From the NCBI RefSeq assembly GCF_003254565.1, contig NZ_QJRI01000168.1:1-64000 (forward strand): a DNA stretch of 64,000 nucleotides, given 5' to 3'. This stretch comes from Flavobacterium nitrogenifigens (GTDB lineage Bacteria; Bacteroidota; Bacteroidia; Flavobacteriales; Flavobacteriaceae). The first letter of the stretch is position 1; each line of letters begins with the position of its first letter. The position numbers and the translations under genes were made by a program. Shown in pieces: positions 9,127 through 18,292 of the stretch. The notes below the pieces were generated by a model. The model was not told where the DNA came from and ran no database searches. It saw only the letters and a list, made by a program, of their open reading frames with translations.

Positions 9127-9201
9127 GTAGAGACGCACTGCAGTGCGTCTAACACACAGTATGGACAATTGGAGCGTAGACGCACTGCGGTGCGTCTCTA
9201 C
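9127..9201. repeat. GTAGAGACGCACTGC hairpin repeat, copy 1
   Basis: Two facing copies of a 'gtagagacgcactgcagtgcgtct' type palindrome form a 75-bp structure between the two GH2 genes. Ends are GTAGAGACGC and GCGTCTCTAC. The same family recurs at 52777-52861. Possible transcript-end or mobile-element remnant. Confidence 0.7.
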
Positions 9202-9262
9202 AATGCAATCCTAATTAAACCTCTGTTCCTTTGTCACTCTGCCTCTTTGAACCTCAAAAAAC

Positions 9263-12200
9263 TTATTGAAATTCGAAATTGTCCAACATTAATCCCTTCA
9301 AATCATCTCCTTCCAACGTAATTTTATACGTTCCTGCATTAATATAACCGCCAGAAGTCGTATTCAAAATTTTCCATTTTTCTGGTGAAGGGAAAAACTC
9401 AATCGTATCATTTCGCATTAAAATTCCGTAGGCATCTTCCATTTTGAATTTGACTTTTAATGGCGTTTCATTTCTATTCATAAAACGGAAACGCATTAAA
9501 TAAATTCCAGCAACTCCTGGTTTAACTTCAAACTCAATGCTATTGTTTGTCTTTTTTGTGAACTCAATATAATCGGCTTTTTTGAAATTTCCTTTTTCTA
9601 TTCCAGTTCCCGTTATTTTTGCCTTTTCGGCTTCAATAATTACAACTGGTCTCGAATCGTCCTTTTCGCCCATATCGTAAGTTGGAACGACTACAATTGT
9701 GTTTATATTTTCTGAATTATCAAAAAGAACCTTCTCGCCTTTCTTTACTTTTTTAGTGAAAACATCAAATGAAATTCCGTTGCTGTTTTTCGCTTTTTCT
9801 TCTAATTTTTTATAATCCGAAAAACTTACTGACGTTTTGAATTTAGCATCAGGAAAAACATAAATATCTGAATCTTCTTTTGCCTTAAACGAACCTTTAT
9901 TTTTAGAATTAACTGAAAACTGTAAATAATCAGCACCAAAAACCTCTGAAGGCAATTCGGTAAAAACAACATCAGAATCTGAATATTGTTTTGAATTAAT
10001 ATCCAGCCATGAAGCTACTCTGTTAGTTTTATCATAAGAATCTAAAACCAAATTCTGAATGTTTTTTGGTGATTCCTCCGCAGGTCTTGCATGAATGTCT
10101 TTTGTTGCAATCGCAATGGCAGAAATAATCGCCTGGGATGCTTTTACATTTGGGAACGAAATCACAATTTTTCCATTTATGCTTTTTACTTTGAATGTTT
10201 TCTTCAAAGCGTTATCATGTCCAGCTTCTGCCCAAATATCAAAATCTTTTAAAACAACATTATCGTTGATGGCAACGTCAAACAAACGCCAGCCTTTGCA
10301 ATCCATTCCGCCACCAGTACCGTACCAAGGTTCTGTGAAATATAATTCTACTAAATATTCACCGTCTGGAGCTGGAAATTCATAACGCAATTTATCAACT
10401 CCGTATCTAAAACTTTGAAATAACTCAGGATCTTTTGTTCCGTTTATCGGGTCAAAAGTTTTTCTTTGACTGGCAAAAAAGTCTGGCAATTTTTCAAAAT
10501 TATCTGTCCATGATAATGAACCCCAAGTATTTTGACCGTTTTTATGCGTATCAGTAAACCAAGTATTTCCCGCAGAATCTGTTAATTCAGAACCTCCGCA
10601 ATTTACTCTGTAAATATAATTGTAACCGCTTTTTGCTTTAGTAATATCAACTTTGTTAGTTGTTAAAGCATCAAAACTTGGTGCTTTTGGGAAGTTATTT
10701 AAAACAATATAATCTTGCGCAACCGCTTTCCCATTTACATAACCAATGGCATATAAAACATTGTATTGAATATTGACATTATTAAATTGAAAATGCTGTC
10801 CGATTCCTGGATTTTTTAGTTTTCCAAGTGAAGCTTTATTGACATCATTAAACAATTCTACTTCATCACAATTCGAATAAATATCGATTCCGTTTTTGAT
10901 TCCTGGTTTTTCCCAACGACTTGGCCAAGTGTGCGAAACGATATACACCATCGGATTGGTTTTGTTCGAAACATAATTCGCTCGATACATATAAAACGCA
11001 TCCAAAGGTTCGCCCCAAATGGTAAAAAGTCCTTTGTAATTTACTGGGCCGACTTTGTCAATATCTCTAAATCCTTCTCCATTTTGTACTCTTCCTGGAT
11101 TCTCATGTGAAGCAAAAAGCCAGTTAAACTGTCCCGCAATTTTATCTCTTACCGATTCGGCTTCTCTAACTTTAATTTCCATTAATTGAGAAAAACGGTT
11201 TTCACTTAAAGTTCCCTTTTGGTCAAACTCGCCTTCGGTATGTAAATCGGCTGAACGCCATGCGCCATATTCTCCATTTAATAACTGACTCGTCATTTCT
11301 AGATGGTATTTTAACGGATCGCCGCCATACGTTCCTGACCAGTTTTGAACCACATTCCAATCTGTTCCTTCGCCTCCGTTACAAGTTGTTACGATTCTTT
11401 GCGATGCCGATAACGGATCCATTTCACGAATAATCTGCGTGCATTCTTCTGCAAATTCTTTCGGAATCGTGCTTTCATTTTGCAATCCCCACATAACTAC
11501 CGACGGACTGTTTCTGCGTTCCTTAATCCATTCGCGTAATAAGGTTTTAAAATTTTCTTTGAACTCAGGCGTATCGTACCAAATATGTGCCGAAAACTGA
11601 CTCCAAAACAGAATTCCGTTCTCGTCTAATTCTTTTTGATACAATAAATTATGAGGCTGATGCGCTTCTCTAAAAGCATTAAATCCGCCTGCTTTGATTT
11701 GTTCGATTCTGGAATGAATCATTTCGTCTGAAAACGAGTGGCTTTTCCCAATTAAATGTTCGTATTCACAGACACCGTTTATAAAAACAGGTTCATCATT
11801 AATGAAAAAACGATTGTCTTTTCCGTCACGGCTAACTGGCCAGCTTACCCAGCGAATTCCGTAAGGTGTTGCTAACTGATCGATTATTTTTCCGTTTTCA
11901 TAAATTGAAGTCACCAATTTATACAAGTACGGATTGTATGGCGACCATAATTTCGGATTCTTAATCTCAGGAAGTGTCAGTGCTATTTCCTTTGTTTCTC
12001 CCGAATTGATTTTGTTATCGCTTTTATTGATAGCAACTTTTTTTCCTGAAGCGTCAAAAAGGATATTTTCGACAGTTAAGTTTCGTTGTGAAGTGCTGTA
12101 ATTCTTGATTTCTGTAGTGCTATGAAGAATAGCTTTTTGTTTAGAAACCGATTTATCGTTCCAGATATGAACACCAAACGGCTGAATTCTAACATCATTT

Positions 12201-12790
12201 GTAATAACTAAAGTAACAGGTCTGAAAATTCCCATTGGCTGAGAGCCTTCTGAAAATCCCCATTCTCCTGAGCAGCCTCCACAAACCCATGGCAAATCGG
12301 CAATAAATGATGGATGTGATGCTTTTACTAAAATGATATTTGCCGCATCGAAAGAAACCGCTTTGGTAATGTCTAAAGTAAAAGTGGTTCTTCCGCCTTT
12401 GTGTTCGCCCACTTTTTTACCATTTACCCAAACCGTTGCATAAGAACTTACGCCTTCAAAATAAAGAAAATGTTGTTTTGAACTGTCTTTCTTATCGAGT
12501 TTTAATGCTTTTTTATACCAGGCGGTACCATGTAAATTTCCATGTTTTGTTCTTCTGAAACCATAATACTGATCCCAATTGTGAGGCACACTAACCTGCT
12601 GCCAATTGGAATCAGTTTTTGGATTTTCTACAAAATCTTCTTCTTTCAGCGGAAGATTATCCAGTATTACGGTTTCCCAAGACGAATTCAGCGAAATTTC
12701 TTTACGAAACTTCCCCGAATCTTTGCTCTGACTCCAAACAAAGCAAAGGCTTGAAAAAAAACAAAAAATAAAAAAAACTATTCTATTCAT
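9263..12790 (-). CDS. Large GH2 glycosidase with malectin-like domain
   Basis: Exported 1175-aa GH2 enzyme (signal peptide 1-20). N-terminal GH2 sugar-binding domain (about 30-200, including an unusual Cys pair in VCGGCSGEWGF near 169-173), Ig-like domain (200-310), TIM barrel (about 320-620). Acid/base Glu439 lies in WGLQNES and the probable nucleophile Glu507 in LLNGEYGAW. After a GH2-type Ig domain (VELFNDVNKASLG) come a malectin-like carbohydrate-binding domain (about 730-885, YIYRVNCGG to FPNVKASQAIISAIAI) and a C-terminal beta-rich region ending in a CBM-like module (about 1060-1175). This is longer than simple beta-galactosidases. Substrate is not certain: beta-galactoside, beta-glucuronide or L-arabinopyranoside are all possible in a pectin locus. 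Confidence 0.85.
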   Translation of the reverse strand: MNRIVFFIFCFFSSLCFVWSQSKDSGKFRKEISLNSSWETVILDNLPLKEEDFVENPKTDSNWQQVSVPHNWDQYYGFRRTKHGNLHGTAWYKKALKLDKKDSSKQHFLYFEGVSSYATVWVNGKKVGEHKGGRTTFTLDITKAVSFDAANIILVKASHPSFIADLPWVCGGCSGEWGFSEGSQPMGIFRPVTLVITNDVRIQPFGVHIWNDKSVSKQKAILHSTTEIKNYSTSQRNLTVENILFDASGKKVAINKSDNKINSGETKEIALTLPEIKNPKLWSPYNPYLYKLVTSIYENGKIIDQLATPYGIRWVSWPVSRDGKDNRFFINDEPVFINGVCEYEHLIGKSHSFSDEMIHSRIEQIKAGGFNAFREAHQPHNLLYQKELDENGILFWSQFSAHIWYDTPEFKENFKTLLREWIKERRNSPSVVMWGLQNESTIPKEFAEECTQIIREMDPLSASQRIVTTCNGGEGTDWNVVQNWSGTYGGDPLKYHLEMTSQLLNGEYGAWRSADLHTEGEFDQKGTLSENRFSQLMEIKVREAESVRDKIAGQFNWLFASHENPGRVQNGEGFRDIDKVGPVNYKGLFTIWGEPLDAFYMYRANYVSNKTNPMVYIVSHTWPSRWEKPGIKNGIDIYSNCDEVELFNDVNKASLGKLKNPGIGQHFQFNNVNIQYNVLYAIGYVNGKAVAQDYIVLNNFPKAPSFDALTTNKVDITKAKSGYNYIYRVNCGGSELTDSAGNTWFTDTHKNGQNTWGSLSWTDNFEKLPDFFASQRKTFDPINGTKDPELFQSFRYGVDKLRYEFPAPDGEYLVELYFTEPWYGTGGGMDCKGWRLFDVAINDNVVLKDFDIWAEAGHDNALKKTFKVKSINGKIVISFPNVKASQAIISAIAIATKDIHARPAEESPKNIQNLVLDSYDKTNRVASWLDINSKQYSDSDVVFTELPSEVFGADYLQFSVNSKNKGSFKAKEDSDIYVFPDAKFKTSVSFSDYKKLEEKAKNSNGISFDVFTKKVKKGEKVLFDNSENINTIVVVPTYDMGEKDDSRPVVIIEAEKAKITGTGIEKGNFKKADYIEFTKKTNNSIEFEVKPGVAGIYLMRFRFMNRNETPLKVKFKMEDAYGILMRNDTIEFFPSPEKWKILNTTSGGYINAGTYKITLEGDDLKGLMLDNFEFQ

Positions 12791-12854
12791 ATTTTCTTAT
12801 TAAACCATATAAGTGATATAAGGTTATTAAAGTTTTTATTTTACTCGACTTTTT

Positions 12855-12954
12855 TGTCATTCCGAGGAACGAGGAATCACACTCGGAACTCGACAAAGAT
12901 TGGCGAATTTCTGTACGGAAATTCTAGTGAGATCCCTCGTTCCTCGGGATGACA
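12855..12954. repeat. 100-bp TIR element, copy A
   Basis: Begins TGTCATTCCGAGGAACGAGG and ends CCTCGTTCCTCGGGATGACA, giving about 20-bp imperfect terminal inverted repeats around a core with CGACAAAGATTG. Exactly 100 bp. Other copies: 35824-35923, 59957-60056 (both 100 bp) and an expanded one at 40892-41044. MITE-like, non-coding. Confidence 0.75.
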
Positions 12955-12977
12955 ATATTGTGTTTATTCTTGCGAGC

Positions 12978-13010
12978 AAACCTGACGGGTTTTTAAAACC
13001 CGTCAGGTTT
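12978..13010 (-). terminator. AAACCTGAC hairpin after GH67-like gene
   Basis: Perfect 16-bp stem (arm AAACCTGACGGGTTTT, complement after one central T). It ends 17 bp from the stop codon at 13027, in the position of a transcript 3' end. The same hairpin family follows the stop codons at 33181, 35994 and 41122. Confidence 0.6.
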
Positions 13011-13026
13011 AACTTTGCCTATAATT

Positions 13027-15756
13027 TTAATAAAACAACCAGTCAATAGCTGCTTTTTCTCCTGCATCGATATATCCAACATCGCGTGGTGATATGGTTT
13101 GATCTGCGTCGATAAAACCTAAAATCAATACTTTTCCTTTACCTAAATCTAATTTATTCTCACCTGGCTGGAAAGTATACGTATGAATGTTTACACGTGG
13201 TAAATCTTTTAAATTCATTGCATTTGCTAGAATCACTTCGGCTTGACCGTGCGCATTTCCCGCAGCATCGGTTTCTAAACTTGGTGGTAATAAGAATCTC
13301 TTCTGATCTGAATTGAAATACCCGACAACTAATTTAACCGCTTTTGTGTTTCTAAACTTCAAATGTGTTCCTTTTTCGTTTTGATCGTTTTCTACAAAAG
13401 AAAATCCTCTTAAGTTTTGAAGCTCTGGAGCAATTTTAGTTAACTCAGAAATATCTGTTCCGTAAACTTTTGTTCCCGTTTTAACTAAATAAGTTCCTGG
13501 TTTTTCATCTATAAAAGTTACATCAGCGGTTTTCCATGGTTTACCTTCTTTTGTTTCTATTTTACCATCTTTTGAAGATTTTAGCTTCTCTAGGTTTCTT
13601 TTAAAATTAGCCAATTCACGCTCATAATGCGGTAACAATTCTGCCCAAGTTTTGTTGTTTCCGTCGTCTCCTCCAATCGGGATTCGGCGTTGAGCAGTTT
13701 GCATACTATTCGCATAGTAATACGTACCTTTTGTCAAGTTTACCAATAACTCATAGTACTCAATACTTTTCTCCAAATGAGGCATTGCTTTGTCTAAATC
13801 GCTAATATCATTTGAATAACTGTATCTTAAAACTAACAACGCTGCTTTTACTTTTTCTGAGAAGAAATCGGCGAAAGCCTTATAAGCATGCATATCATTC
13901 TTAAGACGTTCAAATTCTTCTTTGTCTTTGGTTACACTTCCTTCTGCTTTGTCTATTGCCTCAACAGCTAATCTTCCGTGTTCTGTAATTTCAGCAATAA
14001 TTTGAGTTGGAAGTTCACCAGAATGTGGTTCTTTGTTCCATTCTTTTTTAGCATATTCTAAAAGCAATTCGCCCGCAGGCCCGCAAGATTCGTGGAATCC
14101 CGGATATACTCTCCATTTGGACGGATTTACCAATTGGCTTTCGAACATTCCTAACAATAAAGTCTGACGATTTCCTTCTGTGATTCCGAAACGTCTTAGT
14201 GTTTTTGGAGCGATTTCTCCTGTTTCTTCGTACGCTTTTAAAATGTTATTTGCAGCTTCTTGAGTAGTTCCGAATTTCGCCGCTAAATCATTATCCCAGA
14301 ATTTAATTTCTTCGTTTCGATCTCTTTTGCTATCCCAAGCGTATCTTGCCCAAGCTTTGTACCAAATCCAATCGCGATCCATTTCTAATAAACGTTCTCC
14401 TGATTTTGTTTTATCTGCCGAATATGGCCAATCCCAATACGATGCCTGCGGATATAAATGCAGTGCATTTGCTCCGTGAACGCTATGCATTGCTTTTACC
14501 GTTTTCTGGATAAAATCTGGTGAACCATATCTGAAAGGCTCTAAATTCGCCAAAATATGAACATTCTCTATATGAATCGATTTAAGAGCACTCAATTGTT
14601 TGTGTGTTTCTCCCCAAGGCCCGCCCGGTGTATAAGTCGTTAAAGATTCTCCAGTATACTTACTTTCTGTATAAAGATTCTTGTATAACGGAAGTGATTT
14701 TTCCATAACCAAAGGGCCATCTGTATCGTGAGAACGAAGGATAATTGGCGGTTCTTCTGTTTTTCCTAATGCTTGTAAACCGTCACGAACACCCGGAATA
14801 ATGGTTTTGGTAAACCATTCTACATCATCATCGACTGTGTTTATTGCTTCTCCCAAACAAACCATCAAACCAACGTTTGGATATTTTTCGATAAAAGCAG
14901 CAATAGATTTTCTAGTATAATCAGACAATAAAGGCGTAATAGGTCTTGAACGATCCTGAGTTTTAATGTTATAATGCTCTGCAAAAGGCTTAGAAACAAT
15001 AATATTATAAAACATCTGAATTACCCAAATTCCACGTTTATTTGCTTCAACGGTAAGGAATTTATAAATTTCCTCATTCTTTTTAAAATCTTCATCACTT
15101 ACTTCTACTGCAAATGGATATTCTTTTAGTTTCACTAAAGAAGCAAACGGATGTCCGTTCCATAGATACAAAGAGTTCATGCGGTTTTCTACCAGCATAT
15201 CTAAGTATTTTACCCATAAAGCTTTATCATAAAACCAAGGGAAAGTTTCTGGTGTATATGGATATTCGTAAACATCACGACCTGGAAGATAAACGGGTTT
15301 CTGCATTCCGATGCAAGCGCCACGTAAGACCATTTCCGGACTATCATCAATATTGATTTCTGAAGGAAGTTTTCCTGAAGCCTTAATTTTATCTGTTAAT
15401 TCTAAAGCACCATACAAAGCTCCGCTTGCATCTGTTCCTTCAATATAAATTACATTATTTTGAGTACGAATCTGAAAACCTTCTTTCTTGTTTAATTTAC
15501 TGTCGTCGATTTTAGCACTTTTAGCATTTTTCTTCCAGAAATCGGTTCCTTTTTCTCCAATTACAATTACTTTATCTTTTGATTTTTTGAATTTATCATA
15601 AGAAGTTACGCTGAATCCTTTTGCTGAAAGTGTTTCTGATAATTTCTCTGCTCCAAATTTTGCTCTTGGCGAACTCGGATCACTAACCACTGTAATGTTC
15701 TGCGCTGTCGCGAAAGAGACGTAAAAACATAAAAAAAGTAATTGTAAATATTTCAT
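13027..15756 (-). CDS. Exported GH67/GH20-like glycosidase, unclassified
   Basis: A 909-aa exported protein (start at ATG 15756, whose product begins MKYLQLLFLCFYVSFATAQ, a good signal peptide; an ATG 24 bp upstream would add eight polar residues). Residues about 20-130 look like the alpha/beta 'GH67N/GH20b' helper domain (VIVIGEKGTDFW, YIEGTDASGALYGALELTDKI). A TIM barrel follows with acidic candidates in CLGEAINTVDDDVEW, ILRSHDTDGPL and LANLEPFRYGSP. Residues about 600-700 are helical and the last part is beta-rich. It resembles proteins annotated as alpha-glucuronidase-like, but I do not see the diagnostic motifs of GH67 or GH115 and cannot name a family. It lies between an exported isomerase-like protein and the two GH2 genes. 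Confidence 0.65.
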   Translation of the reverse strand: MKYLQLLFLCFYVSFATAQNITVVSDPSSPRAKFGAEKLSETLSAKGFSVTSYDKFKKSKDKVIVIGEKGTDFWKKNAKSAKIDDSKLNKKEGFQIRTQNNVIYIEGTDASGALYGALELTDKIKASGKLPSEINIDDSPEMVLRGACIGMQKPVYLPGRDVYEYPYTPETFPWFYDKALWVKYLDMLVENRMNSLYLWNGHPFASLVKLKEYPFAVEVSDEDFKKNEEIYKFLTVEANKRGIWVIQMFYNIIVSKPFAEHYNIKTQDRSRPITPLLSDYTRKSIAAFIEKYPNVGLMVCLGEAINTVDDDVEWFTKTIIPGVRDGLQALGKTEEPPIILRSHDTDGPLVMEKSLPLYKNLYTESKYTGESLTTYTPGGPWGETHKQLSALKSIHIENVHILANLEPFRYGSPDFIQKTVKAMHSVHGANALHLYPQASYWDWPYSADKTKSGERLLEMDRDWIWYKAWARYAWDSKRDRNEEIKFWDNDLAAKFGTTQEAANNILKAYEETGEIAPKTLRRFGITEGNRQTLLLGMFESQLVNPSKWRVYPGFHESCGPAGELLLEYAKKEWNKEPHSGELPTQIIAEITEHGRLAVEAIDKAEGSVTKDKEEFERLKNDMHAYKAFADFFSEKVKAALLVLRYSYSNDISDLDKAMPHLEKSIEYYELLVNLTKGTYYYANSMQTAQRRIPIGGDDGNNKTWAELLPHYERELANFKRNLEKLKSSKDGKIETKEGKPWKTADVTFIDEKPGTYLVKTGTKVYGTDISELTKIAPELQNLRGFSFVENDQNEKGTHLKFRNTKAVKLVVGYFNSDQKRFLLPPSLETDAAGNAHGQAEVILANAMNLKDLPRVNIHTYTFQPGENKLDLGKGKVLILGFIDADQTISPRDVGYIDAGEKAAIDWLFY

Positions 15757-15788
15757 AGTATGCTGTTTTTGGGTATTCATTTTAAAAA

Positions 15789-15858
15789 TAATCTGCTAAA
15801 TCTGCCCGATCTGCGTGAAAAATATCTCTCGCAGATTTAGCAGACTCGGCAGATTTAT
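15789..15858. repeat. GCAGATTTAGCAGA inverted repeat
   Basis: Arms of the type AATCTGCTAAATCTGC and GCAGATTTAGCAGA face each other in the spacer upstream of the GH67-like gene. The same words recur at 37485-37602 and 54985-55048. Confidence 0.5.
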
Positions 15859-15908
15859 AGTGAAAAATTGTGTTGTTTAACGATTACATATTGATCACTG
15901 TTTATTGT

Positions 15909-16793
15909 TTAATTCTGGAAAATCTTCTTCAAATAAGCTACGTTTGCTCCGTAATTGGCTTTTACATTATGAACTTGCGTTACGTCACGAGAACGCTCTA
16001 CAATTAGCCATCCACTCCATTTCATTTCATCCAAAGTTTGTTTGATTTTTGGCATGTCGATCGCTTTATCATTTTCTAACCAAAACTGATCGGTATTTGA
16101 AGCGTGAATCTGCGCTACATATTTCTTGCCTAATATTTTTAATTCTGAAGAAATATCTCTTTTATTATCTAAAGCATTCGCAAAATTGAAAGAACTTTTA
16201 ATGTATTTTGAACCAACCTCGTCTAAAAGTTTTTTCTCTTCTGTCGCGTCTAAAGAGGTTTCAATCGCAATTACTCCACCTATTTTACCGACTTCTTTTC
16301 CTGCCCATTGCAGTCTTTTAATTACTTCTGGACGCAATTCTCGATTTTTAACCAAATCGGTTTGTGTTCCTAACGGAAGATAAGCCACTTTTACTTTCAT
16401 GTTTTTCATAGTCTGAATACAATCAGTAATCATTGGCATGATTTCTCTTGTAGCAAAAGATTGTGCATAAAATCCAGACATGGCAATTGAGCTGATCCCA
16501 ACGCCAGTTTCTTTTGATTTATCTAAGAATTTTTGTCTTTCTACAGGATCGCCTAGCTTACTGTCAAAAGTCGGACGGTTTCCTAAACCTCCCATATCGA
16601 GTTCTATTCCGTCAGCTTTTATTTCAGCTGCTAAACCAAAAGCGCCTAATTTTTGTCTTTTCAAAATCATCCAGTCGCAAACTGCAACCTTGTATTTTTG
16701 TTTTTTATTGGAAGACTGAGCCGTTGCACAGCTGTTGAATGTCGTTGCTAAAACGACAAGCATTGCAATTAATAAATGTTTTTTAGATTTCAT
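15909..16793 (-). CDS. Lipoprotein TIM barrel, sugar phosphate isomerase/epimerase family
   Basis: A 294-aa protein of the xylose-isomerase-like TIM barrel superfamily (AP_endonuc_2 fold). The start at 16793 gives MKSKKHLLIAMLVVLATTFNSCATAQ, a type II signal with lipobox-like FNSC; an ATG 30 bp upstream would bury the signal and was rejected. Barrel residues include KADGIELDMGGLG, VAYLPLG, GGVIAIETSL, VAQIHASNTDQFW and GWLIVERS, giving the Glu, His and Glu positions typical of metal-binding members. Such exported relatives are common in Bacteroidetes sugar loci; some have been linked to isomerase/epimerase or 3-keto-sugar lyase chemistry. Its substrate here is unknown. It lies 94 bp downstream of the propeller gene and probably shares its transcript. 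Confidence 0.75.
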   Translation of the reverse strand: MKSKKHLLIAMLVVLATTFNSCATAQSSNKKQKYKVAVCDWMILKRQKLGAFGLAAEIKADGIELDMGGLGNRPTFDSKLGDPVERQKFLDKSKETGVGISSIAMSGFYAQSFATREIMPMITDCIQTMKNMKVKVAYLPLGTQTDLVKNRELRPEVIKRLQWAGKEVGKIGGVIAIETSLDATEEKKLLDEVGSKYIKSSFNFANALDNKRDISSELKILGKKYVAQIHASNTDQFWLENDKAIDMPKIKQTLDEMKWSGWLIVERSRDVTQVHNVKANYGANVAYLKKIFQN

Positions 16794-16807
16794 GGTTATA
16801 TTTTTTT

Positions 16808-16870
16808 GCCACGAATTGCACAAATTTCCACGAATTAGTTTTTAAAAAATTTGTGAAAATTCGTGGAATT
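16808..16870. repeat. CCACGAATT inverted repeat
   Basis: CCACGAATT words at the left face AATTCGTGG at the right, in the spacer between the isomerase-like gene and the propeller gene. The family recurs at 26424-26555, 26586-26744, 34116-34160, 37435-37636 and 55058-55118. Confidence 0.5.
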
Positions 16871-16887
16871 AGTAGCGAACTTTTTCT

Positions 16888-18033
16888 TTACTCTTCTTCG
16901 GCTTTTACCGCTGTAACTACTTTTCCTTCGTCGCCTGGCCAGATTCCGTTTTTGATTGGAAGCGCCACTAATTTACTTGGATCCACTTTTACATATTTCA
17001 GTTTTTCCCTTCTCCAAGTATAAACAATATGCACCATTCCATCTGAACTTTGAATAATTGAAGGATAAGAATATTGGCTGATTTTTGAATCTTCTAAAAC
17101 CAAAGCAGCATTCCAATGAATTCCGTCTTTAGAAACCGAAACGTTTAAAGGCGTTCTTGGCCCTTTCGCTTCTTTTCCAGGAGGAAGAACGTGATTGTAA
17201 ACTAATAAATGTCTGCCGTCTTTAAGTGTAACAGCGTCTGTTCCTGAGTTGTTATTTGGAAGTCCGATTAACTCAACATCCGACCAAGTTTTTCCATTAT
17301 CTTTTGAGAATGTACTGAAAATCGCTCTGTTTCTAGTTCTTCCAATAGCTTGAATACTTCCGTCTTTATGGAATAAAATACTAGGCTGAATGGCATTGAT
17401 TTTTTGTTTTCCTCTTGGAAGTGTATCTCCCATTACCCAAGTTTTTCCGAAATCTGGAGTAGATTCCATACGAAGTCTCCAACCATCTCCTTCGATACTT
17501 GACGGACATAATAAAGTTCCGTTGCTTAATAAAACTGGTTTATTTTTGATTGGCCCTAAGAAACCGTCTGGCATTTTTTGAGCCTCAGACCAAGTTTTTC
17601 CGCCGTCAGATGAAGTTCTGATTACGCCCCACCATTCAGATGGTTTTGGACCTATTTTGTAGAATAACATTAAATCGCCTCCTGGAATTTGATATAAAAC
17701 TGGGTTCCAAGTTGGTAATCTTGGTCCGTCTTTCATAACGCCGTCAGCAACTTTTACGCCCTCGTTCCAAGTGTCGCTTCCTTTTGGTTTAATGGCTACG
17801 TAGATACAAACATCAGGATTTCTTTCGTGAGTTCCGCCAAACCAAGAAGCAACTAAATCACCATTTGTAGCTTCGACGATTGTAATCGCATGACAAGACG
17901 GATAAGGTGCTTTATCGTAAACAAATTGATCTACTAAAATTCCTTCTTTCCAAGTCTTTTTCTCTAAAGCCGATTTACAACTTCCTAAAAGGAAAAGTCC
18001 AAACAAGACAAATGCTAATTTTGTTACCTTCAT
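16888..18033 (-). CDS. Asp-box (BNR) sialidase-like lipoprotein
   Basis: A 381-aa six-bladed propeller of the sialidase superfamily. A type II signal is clear: residues 1-19 end in FLLGSC. At least three Asp-boxes are visible: SSDGGKTW (141-148), TPDFGKTW (192-199) and SKDNGKTW (243-250), plus SKDGIHW later. The N-terminal block YPSCHAITIVEATNGDLVASWFGGTHERNPDV is characteristic of a Bacteroidetes subgroup usually annotated 'exo-alpha-sialidase'. True sialic acid is unlikely in a pectin locus; an activity on an acidic or rhamnosyl group of pectin is an inference. First gene of the block 6677-18033, with its own promoter at 18114-18158. Confidence 0.8.
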   Translation of the reverse strand: MKVTKLAFVLFGLFLLGSCKSALEKKTWKEGILVDQFVYDKAPYPSCHAITIVEATNGDLVASWFGGTHERNPDVCIYVAIKPKGSDTWNEGVKVADGVMKDGPRLPTWNPVLYQIPGGDLMLFYKIGPKPSEWWGVIRTSSDGGKTWSEAQKMPDGFLGPIKNKPVLLSNGTLLCPSSIEGDGWRLRMESTPDFGKTWVMGDTLPRGKQKINAIQPSILFHKDGSIQAIGRTRNRAIFSTFSKDNGKTWSDVELIGLPNNNSGTDAVTLKDGRHLLVYNHVLPPGKEAKGPRTPLNVSVSKDGIHWNAALVLEDSKISQYSYPSIIQSSDGMVHIVYTWRREKLKYVKVDPSKLVALPIKNGIWPGDEGKVVTAVKAEEE

Positions 18034-18113
18034 TCTTAATTAAATTATGAATTATTTTTTTTGACTATAAATACATACCTAACATTTTTTTAGGTAAAAA
18101 TATTTAATAAGTG

Positions 18114-18158
18114 TAAAAATAACACCAAAAAATTAACAATGTATCCTGTACTGTCCCG
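18114..18158 (-). promoter_or_regulatory. Promoter with tandem GGA box, upstream of propeller gene
   Basis: On the minus strand: CGGGA (18154-18158), CAGGA (18144-18148) with a 10-bp period, then TTG at 15 nt from TATTTTTA (18114-18121), a near -7 box. From the start of CAGGA to the start of TATTTTTA is 27 nt, the same distance as in the susC promoter. The 8-mer ACAGGATA is identical in both. The leader to the ATG at 18033 would be about 70-75 nt. The tandem box reads like the site of a dimeric activator such as an HTCS or AraC-type protein. Confidence 0.5.
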
Positions 18159-18292
18159 AATTATTAAAAAAGCAGATTATTTAACGCTAATTGCAAAATT
18201 TCCTGACGAAAACGTTATATTCGAAATCACATTTATATTTTTATTGTATCAAAGTAATATTGCTAAGAGTTCATTTTTTGAGAAAAAAAATA

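Noticed and set aside
12855..12954. Insertion sequence
   Set aside because: Terminal inverted repeats exist but there is no transposase frame, and no target duplication was clear; treated as a non-autonomous repeat.
12855..13010. Possible CRISPR or short tandem array
   Set aside because: The repeats here are inverted, not direct, with no regular spacers and no cas genes nearby.
16888..18033. True neuraminidase for sialic acid
   Set aside because: Asp-boxes only show the propeller fold; there is no sialic acid catabolic gene nearby and the locus is for pectin.
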